DNA of 64,000 nucleotides from Selaginella tamariscina (lineage: Eukaryota > Streptophyta > Lycopodiopsida > Selaginellales > Selaginellaceae): positions 149,476-213,475 of the forward strand of contig PUQB01000141.1 in NCBI GenBank assembly GCA_003024785.1, given 5' to 3'. The notes beneath the pieces are model-generated. The model did not search any database, had not been told where the DNA came from, and saw only the letters and a list, made by a program, of their open reading frames with translations. The first letter of the stretch is position 1, and each line of letters starts with the position of its first letter. This document shows, piece by piece, positions 1 to 9,831 of the stretch. Both the position numbers and the translations under genes were made by a program.

Positions 1-648
1 AACACTAGTTTATATATATGCTTATATATTCATAATATACACACATATATATATGTGTGTGTTTATCTGTATAATTTTATTTATTTATTAGTTTTATCTC
101 TCGCACACACACGCACACTCCTGTGTATGTATATGTGTGTGTGTGTGTTTGTTTATCTGTATGATTTTATTTGTTTCGCTCACACACGCATACACACAAT
201 ATACATATACACATATATATATACCTATATACATATATACATACATACAACACTAGTTTATATATATTATATATTCACAGACTCTCTCTCTTTCTCTATA
301 GATTATATATCTATATACACACATATATATGTGTGTGTTTATCTGTATAATTTTATTTATTTATTAGTTTTATCTTTTGCACACACACGCACACTCCTGT
401 GTATATATATATGTGTGTGTGTGTGTTTGTTTATCTGTATGATTTTATTTGTTTCGCTCACACGCATACACACGATATACATATACACACATATATATAC
501 CTATGTACACACATATATTAGGTGTACCAGTACTGTATAAGTTTATTTATTTATCTATCTCTTGCACACACACGTACACTCCTATACATACATACATACA
601 TACATATATATACACACACACATATATATGTGTGTGTTTTTATCTCGC
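1..648. repeat. AC/GT/TA microsatellite with ~250-bp tandem unit
   Basis: Runs of (AC)n, (TG)n and (TA)n are arranged in a longer tandem unit. A block beginning AACACTAGTTTATATATA at 1 recurs at about 249, and both blocks share the same order of words (TTTATCTGTATAATTTTATT, then CGCACACTCCTGTGTAT, then GATTTTATTTGTTTCGCTCAC). A partial, diverged third unit starts near 519. Open frames here only reflect periodic low-complexity DNA. Confidence 0.9.
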
Positions 649-660
649 TAAGCCCCTCGA

Positions 661-1934
661 GCGGCGGGATTAATCCCGCCGCTATATAGTTGGGCCATGG
701 CGGCGGGATTAATCCCGCCGCCGAGGCCCTTCAGGCATGGGTGAGCGGCGGGATTAATCCCGCCGCCCATAGCCTGCGTGAGGGGCCTCGGCGGCGGGAT
801 TAATCCCGCCCTCATCCATGCCCTGCGCGGAATGCGGCGGGATTTATCTCGCCGGTAATGGCCTGTGTGAAGGTTCTAATGGGCGGGATTAATCCCGCCG
901 GATTCCGCGTAGTGCATTTACAGGGAATGGGCGGCAGGATTAATCCCGCCGCTCTTCGGTTTGTCGTAGAGCGGCGGGATTAATCCCGCCGCCCAGGGAA
1001 TTCACGCAGGACATGAACGCCGGGATTAATCCGGCCCCACGCTCATGCCCTTCGCGGAGGGCGGCGGGATTAATCCCGCCGTTCATGTCCTGCTGAATTC
1101 CCTGGGCGGCGGGATTAATCCCGCCCCACCATCCCTATTCAAAAATGCCGCAGCCAATATATATGTGTGAGCGCATGATTTACGAGAGGGCGGCGGGATT
1201 ACCTCCGAACCTTCATTACCCGGTGGCGAGATTAATCTCCGAACCTTCATTACCCATTGGTATGTTGAATCAATCCCGACTAACTCTGTCTGAGACGGAG
1301 AAGGTTTACAAAATACCAATGGAGGGAACCGAGAAGGGTGGTGGGATTAATTTCACCATCCCTTACATGGTGGGCGGATTAATCCCGCCGCGTACGCATG
1401 CCCTGCGCGGAATCGGGCGGGATTTATCCCGCGCCATTGGCCTGCCTGAAGTGCCTAGGCGGCGAATTTAATCCCGCCCGATTCCGCGCAGGGAATTGGC
1501 GTCCGGCGGGATTAATCCCACCGCATAGGGATCGAGTGAAGGCCCTGGGCGGCGGGATTAATCCCGCCGAGTCTTCAATGCCTGTTGGAGAAATGAATCT
1601 CGCCACCTTCCCTTTTTCCTCCATTGGTGAGTTGGACCAATCCCAAACGTTTCTGTCTAAGACGTAGAAGGTTTACAACATACCAATGGAGGGGACTGGG
1701 AAGGGTGGCGAGATTCATTTAACCATCCCTTACATGGTGGGCGAGATTAATCCCGCCTCCTTTCTGGAGTCACTGAAGGGGTGTGAGAAAATAAATCCTG
1801 CCCAGTTCTCTCTGAGACCGAGAAGGGTGGCAAGATTAATTCCGCACTCCCGTTCAAGGCCTCCAGAAAGGTGCGAGATTAATCCCGCCCACTCTTTCAG
1901 GAGGCATTGAAGGGGTGGCGAGATTAATCCCGCC
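661..1934. repeat. Array of ~26 regularly spaced palindromes
   Basis: The unit is the perfect 18-bp palindrome GGCGGGATTAATCCCGCC. Exact cores start at 663, 702, 747, 793, 882, 973, 1063, 1108 and 1551. Slightly changed cores start at 836, 933, 1019, 1372, 1416, 1461, 1505, 1740, 1872 and 1917. Decayed ones lie near 1192, 1225, 1340, 1587, 1707, 1785 and 1829. Start-to-start spacing is mostly 39-51 bp, centred near 45 bp, and the larger gaps are close to multiples of this. The spacers are GC-rich and related to one another, often in inverted orientation. The array is GC-rich inside AT-rich DNA, between a microsatellite and the 5' end of a gene. It is neither a CRISPR array nor a transposon family that I recognise. 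Confidence 0.95.
1260..1757. repeat. Higher-order direct duplication inside the palindrome array
   Basis: A segment of about 130 bp starting near 1258 recurs about 366 bp downstream from about 1624. Both copies include the words GAAGGTTTACAA and TACCAATGGAGG and a shared CATCCCTTACATGGTGGGCG block immediately before a palindrome core (1372 and 1740). The right part of the array therefore grew by segmental duplication as well as by addition of single units. Confidence 0.8.
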
Positions 1935-2048
1935 GCACCTTCCATGTGAATATATATGTGTATTAGTATATATAAGTTGCATATCTCATTTTATTTACTT
2001 TTATCATCTCTTCATATTATTTCGAGTAAAAGCTAGGAATCTATGTAA

Positions 2049-2135
2049 AACTGTCCAGAGCTCACATTTGTGGTGGTTCTAAAACGAAATGTTATCTTTC
2101 TTTTGCACTAACACAAATGTGAGCTTCGGACAGTT
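2049..2135. repeat. Inverted repeat, 24-bp arms with ~39-nt loop
   Basis: The left arm 2049-2072 and right arm 2112-2135 are reverse complements with only two mismatches in the middle. The arms read outward from AACTGTCC to CACATTTGTG and back. It lies between the palindrome array and the first supported exon of the downstream gene. It could be a small fold-back element (MITE-like), a hairpin RNA source or a regulatory structure; no target-site duplication is obvious. Confidence 0.75.
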
Positions 2136-2235
2136 AATTACGTCTACTTCTCTCTGTGTATTATTTTTGTATATTCGGGTTTATAAAAGTGTGTGTGCGT
2201 TTTTATAATTTATTTTATAGTGTATTATTTTGCAG

Positions 2236-5200
2236 AAGGAAGATTTGATCAAACAAGGAGATCGAGTCATTAGTATGGAGTCGTCGTCAAATTCTGGGTA
2301 AGAATTAAAATAAATCTGTTATACTCGGATACTTGAACTAATCATTTTTGTATTCAGATGTGGAATTGAGGTGACATTAAAGTCAAGAGCAGGAGAAGAG
2401 ATGGGCAGGGGGATTCTGGAATCAACTTGGCCATATTTTAAGATAAATGGGAAGCGCATTGGAGCAACCATGGCTGCTGTCAAATTAACCTCTGTCAATC
2501 TCATGAACAAGTAAACAATGGAAAGTTGATTCGCTAGTCAAGCACCGAAAGCAGGCTGCGAACCCAGATTGGACGATGCTCGACAGATATGCCTTGTTCC
2601 ATCCAATGTGACGTTCTCGGATCCAGAGGTCGTTAGTTACAACATTAATCTCGGGTGGTTTTGTCGACTTGTGGATAATGACGTTCACGTGTTCACTAAT
2701 GATGTTGACCTTGGAGTTCTTCTTCAACTCAACGAAAGCCCATCTATGGAGGGGATCCATCTGGATGTCTACTTCGAAGATCTTCAGACTCATCGAGTAG
2801 GTGTATTGTCAGGAGATATTGTTTCACAATACAGAAAATCAGCAAGTGGAGCAATCTTTCCCTCTTGACATTGAAGAAGAACACAGCGACATCATAAGGG
2901 AGATTGAGAAGGTGGCTCGGTCTCAGGTTCTCTACAGATCACGTTCAATTTGCTTAGGAAGCTTCGGGAGCTGGAGCAGTGTGCCGAGAACACTAGAACA
3001 GCTGCAGTCGGGGATCACACATGTTGATCGGATCGCAAAAGAAAATCATTAATCGTTTTGTCAGCTGCACCTGTGGCATCTCAAGCTGCAATAAGTCACA
3101 AGGAAATGATGTTGGATGATAAGATTTATCCTTGTAGGGTTAAATATTGCAGCGTCAACCCAAACTTCAATTACAGGCCACTCAACCAGGAACGTGTAGC
3201 TGAGCTCATGGAGAAGATGAAGGACGACAATTCTTATACCGTTCCACATAATGCTGTTTTGTGTCCATACTATGAAAGAAGGAAGGGTGCTGACAAAGTC
3301 TGGATCACAACACCAGAACAACTCATGAAAGATTCAGACGGAGAATAAAAGATCTATCAAGTACTACATCATTAGTGGCCAGCACACAATAACGGCAGCC
3401 CAACGACTTCTCGAAAACACAACAAAGGAACGATGGCAACAAAACTTTCCGAGCATACCCGTGAGAAGCTGACAAAAAGATCGGCGTTTTTAGCTAAGCC
3501 GAATCTCACAATCGAGCAGTACCATAAGTTATCGGCGGAATGGGACGCTGCCGACACCAACCACTACAACAGCAAAATATGGGAGAAGTTTAAACACACG
3601 CGAGCCGTGTGGGAATCTCTTCAGCGACCACAAAGAGCTACCGCAGGGAATACACAATCTGCGGAATACCGGGTAAGCAAATTGTTTGGGCGGGATTTAT
3701 CTCGCCGGTATATTAATCTGTCTTTTTCCTCAGAGAGTTGAAGAAATTGCAGCAGTTGATTTTGCCCAGGTGGGCGGGAAGGAAACATCATTTCTGATGA
3801 TGTTGATTTCTTGCCCCGAAGATAGGATCTTTGCCAAATGGTTGGGGATTATGGAATCCTTTTCAAAAGGAACACTGAAGAAGAAGCAGACAAGTGAAGG
3901 GGAGCCCTCAGAAAAGTCTGCAAAGAAACCCAGTAAGACGCCGAAGGCTAAGTCTGTTCAATCTACAAAGGATGTAGACAACGATTTCAAGCTCACATGG
4001 TTGAAGCCTTTAAATGGAACAACGATGGAGGAGATGGAAGTCTTGGCTGATTTGGTGATCGATGGCAAACTACAAATTAATAACAGCAGCCCAACCTCTC
4101 CTTTTCATCTCAAGGCAATGGAGTTGAAGACGGTCAGGCATTTCAAGGAGTGGTTGGGAATACACTGCCACAAACTGGGTTGGACCTCGACTTCAACATA
4201 TGAAGAGGTTAGCAAATATTTGCATGTGACGAACGATGATATGCTTGTCGAATGGGTGAACCAATCGGAAGATCTAGGCAAGAATCTATTGCACGCCAAC
4301 GCCAAAAAGGAGAACATTGGGATGACGCCTTCTCTTATGGCAGTCCTTCAGCAGCGGAGAACCGAATTGAACCTTATAAAGGAGGATGCTACGAATCACG
4401 ACAAGCCCTACAGATGTTTGTTGTTAGATTCGGAGACTTTATGGGGTAACATCACTGCTTGTAGGAAACCGTTTCAATTGTTCGTGATGGATCGGCGGGT
4501 GTCAAAAAATCTTTCGACAGATAGGGCACTAGAGGATCTGGTGGAGAAACTTAGCCGTGCAAGCATATACATAGAAGGTATTTATTATTGAATTCATGCT
4601 TGCGCTCTTCACTGATACCTACTTTTTCAGGTATTTATTTCTTGATTCTTGCTCATGTCACCGATACTTTTGCCTTCGCCTTCGCCAAGAAGAATAGACA
4701 TCGTTGGACAGGATTTTATATGAACGATGCTAATCCCAAGTGCATTGATACTGTTGTTCACTTGGTTGTTAGGAATGCGCCAAACAATTTCAAGCTTCCA
4801 AATGACTGGCCAGGCATCTGTTTGCACTCCAACGGCCCTGAACCTCCATCCGATACACCGATAGGTATGAGTGACGTATTCGGCAATGTACGTTATCCAA
4901 ACATTACAAGTCAAGCGGCACGGAGCATCGTCAACTTGATCAGGGGTCCTCACAGTGATGCGTGGGTTTTTGACTACTGCACTAGGGGGTCCGTCTTGAA
5001 GGAGTGTTACCTTCGGCATACATGTGTGTTTGCCGTTGAGAAGGATAAGACCATGGTTGAGGACCTGAACAAGTGGATAGATTGGGTCTCAACTGAGTAC
5101 CCCAACGATTCCATAAAGGCGTATTTGAGAAAGTTCCCTCCAGATAAGTGCGATAGCTCTGAAGGTGAATCTGGTTCAATCTCGGAGTCTGAGAACGAAC

Positions 5201-5376
5201 ATCAATCAGATATTAGACCGGAAGTTATCTCGAGGAGTACAGAACATTCGCACACTCCAGGACCCATGGAAACATCAATAGAAGATGCAGAAGATCTTGA
5301 ACCATCTCACAAGCGGCTTAGACCTTCTTCGCCTCATTCAGAAGGTAATAGCGAAGAAGAATTGATAATGAATTGA
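2236..5376 (+). pseudogene. ParB/Srx-like plus DNA-methylase-like protein, copy A (broken)
   Basis: Exons with short introns are supported. A 3' splice site at 2235 precedes the ATG at 2275, so a further upstream exon is likely. Introns of about 60, 57, 61 and 53 nt lie at 2298-2357, 2511-2567, 3673-3733 and 4578-4630. Around 3130-3410 the product reads like a ParB/Srx-type domain, with segment RPLNQERVAELMEKM and then SGQHTITAAQRLLE, which recalls the ParB G-x-H-R-x-x-A-A motif. The last exon (4631-5376) resembles the C-terminal half of beta-class N4/N6 DNA methylases: GNVRYPN, then AWVFDYCTRGSVLKECYL and FAVEKD, placed like the D-P-F-x-G-S-G-T loop and the following acidic strand. An acidic, Ser-rich tail with KRLRPSSP follows. 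No clear DPPY catalytic motif is visible. Relative to copy B there are one-base indels, for example near 2858 and at an A-run near 3329, so this copy is probably broken. The domain names are inference; the family is not one I can name. Confidence 0.5.
3689..3706. repeat. Palindrome-array unit inside an intron (copy A)
   Basis: Intron 3673-3733 holds GGCGGGATTTATCTCGCC, identical to the variant core at 836-853 of the array. The identity extends four bases further 3', giving 22 matching nt. It occupies about a third of the 61-nt intron, between a normal GTAAG donor and a TTTTTCCTCAG acceptor. Confidence 0.9.
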
Positions 5377-5487
5377 TAGAGTGATGAATAGTTGTAAATG
5401 AGTGTAACATAAGGCATTTTTGTATATTTCTTTTATATTTGTACAGAAAATAAATTCTCAAGGATTAATGAAGCTTTTAGTTCAAAC

Positions 5488-6819
5488 ATGGGTCACACAT
5501 TAACAAGGTAAATAATATACCTTGATAATTTTAAGGTCAGCTAATTATCATTTTGCAGATGTAATGAAATAATTGAGAACATGGATTTTCAGCATTGCCA
5601 TGAGGTAAGAGAGGGGTTTGGCGACAATTTTTGTGCCACATGTCAGAATGACAGAGTTCATGCAGGAAATGGATAATAATGCAGCTCAAAACATCGTTAC
5701 CATGGGGGCCACTTCAGTTTTTGCATCATCATTTTTATTGGCTTCATTCCGAAATCAATTTCTTCAGCGCATGCAATATCTGAATCTTGTAAGGATGATG
5801 TACAATTAAATGATGAAGGGATAGGCAACGAAATAGTGGCAACGGATAAATGTGAAAGGGAGCAAACAAGTGATTTGCAAAGTATTCAAGAGGCAACGCT
5901 ATCTCACGTTACTCATGGCCATATTGTGTTGTTGGATGTCAATGGTGTTCTGCTTCATCGACAAAGGCCCGAGGATAGAAAAACAGAAATCAAACAAGGA
6001 GATTTCATTCCTTGTCATGGTAAATTTCGATATGATATTATTTTTCGTCCAGGGTTGGATCGTCTCTTTCAAAAGCTTAAGGAGATGGGTGCGCTTGTGG
6101 GGATTTGGTCATGCATGCAGATTCATAACTTAACACCGCTGTTGAGTTTACTTAAGAAACATTGTAGTGTTGCAGAAGAGGTGATTCGTAAAGATTGGAT
6201 TTTTGACCAGCGAATGTGTTATAAACCTCTCGAATTTCACAATATAGAAAGGAAAGCAAGCCATACTTCTTCAAGAATGAAAGAATAATTGGGACTCATG
6301 GGGAGATCAGTCGCTTAAGGATAACGAAGAATGCACATATCTTAGTAGTAGACGACTCTCCTCAGAAGGCTATGCTCAACCAAAACATTGCTTGTATTCA
6401 TCCAATCACTTTCGATCCATATTCTGATATCGATATCATGGATGAGCTAGTGAACTACTTGGATACGTGCCTCAGAAAGAAGAATCTCGAAAATTTTTGT
6501 GAGCAGTATCCACCGTATCATACATTTCCTGAAGCTTTTCTTTCTCGTGATATTGAATTTTATAAAATGAAGGATAGCAACCGGGCGCTTTATAATATTA
6601 TTCTTAAGGAACGTCAGTTTTTAGATGAGCCTTTATGCAGACCTCTCTTATACATCTTATGTATTAACAAGGATGGCAACTCCCAATTGCATTCGTGAGA
6701 GTGTTAAGTGGTGGCAACAACATCAAGATATTGACCAAAATGATTTGATTAATCCGGAGAGTGATGATTTAGACAAAATGAAAAGATTTCTTTGTATGAT
6801 AGAAAGAAAGTATTTATAA
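5488..6819 (+). pseudogene. FCP1/NIF-like HAD phosphatase-like protein, copy A (broken)
   Basis: ATG at 5488; introns of 51 nt (5508-5558) and 61 nt (5604-5664) have good GTAA and GCAG ends. The N-terminus is MGHTLTRCNEIIENMDFQHC. The HAD core follows: LLDVNGVLL near 5929-5955 (motif I; Asn at the second acidic position, like the D-L-N-G form in plant FCP1/NIF-like proteins), then FRPGLDRLFQKLKEMG and VGIWSCM (motif II region), and VVDDSPQKAMLNQN near 6345-6385 (motif III/IV). The tail is acidic. Such proteins would be Mg-dependent phosphoserine phosphatases or inactive relatives. One-base differences from copy B shift the frame near 5745, 6255 and 6645, so the copy looks inactive unless these are assembly errors. 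It follows the methylase-like gene by about 110 bp in the same orientation. Confidence 0.7.
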
Positions 6820-6829
6820 AAAATTAACA

Positions 6830-7110
6830 TGTTGATAAGAAAATGATTTCATTTGTAATTATGTTTGATAGTATTTCTTCATTATTGTAAACTATTTTTA
6901 GAATAATATGAATATTCTAAGATATTTTAGGAATATTCCTTACTAAGTAAGGTTATTGAAGGATTAATTAATTAATTAATTAATATTTAAGGCTTAATTA
7001 CATATTAATTAAATGATTAATTAATAATTAAAACTTAAGTATTAATTAGTAATTTATTTTATATTCCCATTTTCACGTATCATGCCCACTTTAGTTACAA
7101 CGTGCATTTT
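6830..7110. other. AT-rich 3' flank of unit A
   Basis: Very AT-rich with repeated TTAATTAATTAA words near 6963-7025. No gene is visible. The same sequence recurs at about 11175-11454 after unit B. Confidence 0.8.
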
Positions 7111-9733
7111 AACGAAAGCCCATATATGGAAGGGATCCAATTAGATGTCTACTTCAAAGATCTTCAGACTCATCGAGTAGGTGTATTCTTAGTAGAGGTT
7201 GCTTCACAATACAAAACATCCACAAGTGGAGCAATCATCCCTCTTCACATTGAAGAAGAACACAGCGACATCATAAGGGAGATTGAGAGGGTGGCTCAGT
7301 CTCAGATTCTTTACAGATCACGTTCAATTTGCTTAAAAAACTTTGGGAGCTGGAAGAGTGTGCCGAGAACATTAGAACATCATCAACACATGTTGATTTG
7401 GATCGTAGAAGAAAATCATCAATCGTTTTGTCAGCTGCACCTGTGGCATCCCATGCTGCAATAAGCCACAAGGAAATGATGTTGAATGATAGGATTTATG
7501 AGTGTAGGGTTAAGTATTGCATCGTCAACCCAAACTTCAATTACAGGCCACTTAACCAGGAACGTGTAGTTGAGCTTATGGAGAAGATGAAGGACGACAA
7601 TTCTTACACTGTTCCACATAATGCTGTTTTGTGCCCATACTACGAAAGAAACAAAGGCGCTGAGAAAGTGTGGATCACAACATGAAGATTCAGACAGAGA
7701 ATAGAAAATCAATTAAGTTCATTAGTGGTTAGCCACAATAACAGCAACCCAACGACTTCTCGATGAACACAACAAAGGAACCATGGCAACAAAACTTTCC
7801 GAGCATATCCGTGAGAAGCTGATGAAAAGATTGGCGTTTTTAGCTAAGTTGAATCTCACAATCGAGCAGTATCACAAGTTATCAGCGGAATGGGACGCTG
7901 CTGACACCAACCACTACAACAGCAAAATATGGGAGAAGTTCAAACACACGCGAGCCGTGTGGGAATCTCTTTAGCGACCACAAAGAGCTATTGCAGGGAA
8001 TACACAATGTGCGATGTACCGAGTAAGTAAATTGTTTGAGCGGGATTTATCTTGCCGGTATATTAATCTGTCTCTTTTTTTTTTTCAGAGAGTTGAAGAA
8101 ATTGTAGCAGTTGATTTTGCCCAGGTGGACGGGAAGGAAACATCCTTTCTGATGATGGTGATCTCTTGTCCCGAGGATAGGATCTTTGCCAAATGGTTGG
8201 GTATTATGGAATCCTTTTCAAAAGGACACTGAAGAAGAAGCAGACAAGTGAAGGGGAGCCTTCAGAAAAGTCTGCAAAGAAACCCAGTAAGACGCTGAAG
8301 GCTAAGTCTGTTCAATCTACAAAGGTTATAAATAACGATTTCAAGCTCACATGGTTGAAGCCTTTAAATGGAATAATGATGAAGGAGATGGAAGTCTTGG
8401 CTGATTTGGTGATTGATGGCAAACTACAGATTAACAACAGCAGCCCCACCTCTCCTTTTCATGTCAAGGCAATGAAGTTGAAGACGGTCAGGCACTTCAA
8501 GGAGTGGTTGGGAATACACTGCCACAAACTGGGTTGGACCTCGACTTCAACATACGAAGAGGTCAGGAAATATTTGCATGTGACAAACGATGATATGCTT
8601 GTTGAATGGGTGAATCAATCGGAAGATTTGGGCAAGAATCTATTGCACACCAACGCCAAAAAGAAGAACATTGCGATAATGCCTTCTCTTATGGCAGTCC
8701 TTTAGTAGCGGAGAACCGAGTTGAACCTTATAAAGGAGGATGCTACGAATCACGACAAGCCCTACAGATGTTTGTTGTTGGATTTGAAGACTTTATGGGG
8801 TAGCATCACTGCTTGTAGGAAACCGTTTCAATTGTTCGTGATGGATCGGCATGTGTCAAAAAATCCTTCGACAGACAAGACACTAGAGGATTTGGTGGAG
8901 AAACTTAGCCGTGCAAGCATGTACAAAGAAGGTATTTATTATTGAATTCATGCTTGCACTCTTCAATGATACCTACGTTTTCAGATATTTATTTCTTAAT
9001 TCTTGCTCATGTCACCGATACTTTTGCCTTCACCTTCGCCAAGAAGAATAAACATCGTTGGATAGGATTTTATATGAATGATGCTGATCCAAAGTGCATT
9101 GATACGGTTGTTCACTTGGTTGTTAGGAATGCGCCAAACAATTTCAAACTTTCAAATGACTGGCCAGGCATCTGTTTGCACTCCAATGGGCCTGAACCTC
9201 CATCCGATACACCGATAACTGAGAGGGACATATTCGGCAATGTATGTTATCCAAACATCACAAATCAAGCGGCACGGAGCATCGTCAACTTGATTAGGGG
9301 TCCTCATAGTGATGCATGGGTTTTTGACTACTACACTAGGGGGTCCGTCTTGAAAGAGTGTTACCTTCGGGATACATGTGTGTTTGCCATTGAAAAGAAT
9401 AAGACCATGGTTGAGGACCTGAACAAGTGGATAGAGAGGTTCTCAACTGACTACCCCAACAAACCCATACAGGAGTATTTGGGAAAGTTCCCTCCCGAGA
9501 AGTGCGATAGCTCTGAAGATGAATCTGGTTCAATGTTAGAGTCTAAGGACGAACTTCAATCAGATATTAGACCAGAAGTCATCTTGAGGAGTACAGAACA
9601 TTCACACACTCCACTACCCATGGAAACATTAATAGAAGATACTGAAGATCATGAACCATCTCACAAGCGGCCTAGACCTTCTTCGCCTCACTCAAAAGGT
9701 AATAGCAAAGAAGAATTATTAATGAGTTCTTAG
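7111..9733 (+). pseudogene. ParB/Srx-like plus DNA-methylase-like protein, copy B (5' truncated)
   Basis: Second copy of the upstream gene, starting mid-exon at the duplication junction, so it has no start codon, no first exons and probably no promoter of its own. The frame is open where copy A is shifted (7111-7464, with IEEEHSDIIREIERVAQS), and the RPLNQERVVELMEKM segment is intact. In-frame stops have arisen where copy A has Gln codons, near 7972 and 8703, and the GQH motif region near 7730 is damaged. The last exon (8985-9733) stays open through the methylase-like segment (AWVFDYYTRGSVLKECYL). It keeps the intron with the palindrome and the 3'-terminal intron. Confidence 0.75.
8039..8056. 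repeat. Palindrome-array unit inside an intron (copy B)
   Basis: AGCGGGATTTATCTTGCC occupies the same place as the intronic unit of copy A, with two base changes. The intron copy is therefore older than the tandem duplication. Confidence 0.85.
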
Positions 9734-9831
9734 AGTTGTAAATGAGTGTAACATAAGGCATTTTTGTATATTTTGTTTATATTTATACAGAAAATAAATT
9801 CTCAAGGATTAATGAAGCTTTTAGTTCAAAC

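Noticed and set aside
55-673. Open frames in the left microsatellite
   Set aside because: Low-complexity Tyr/Ile/Thr/His strings from AC/TA repeats; no gene-like composition.
661-1934. CRISPR array
   Set aside because: Repeats are short perfect palindromes with related and inverted spacers, there are no cas genes, and the context is a plant-type nuclear genome.
1083-1945. Several open frames of 66-108 codons across the palindrome array
   Set aside because: They read the same repeat on both strands (INPA/LIPP words) and have no independent support.
2731-7110. The 4.4-kb unit as a transposon
   Set aside because: No terminal repeats or target duplications; the arrangement is a simple head-to-tail duplication.
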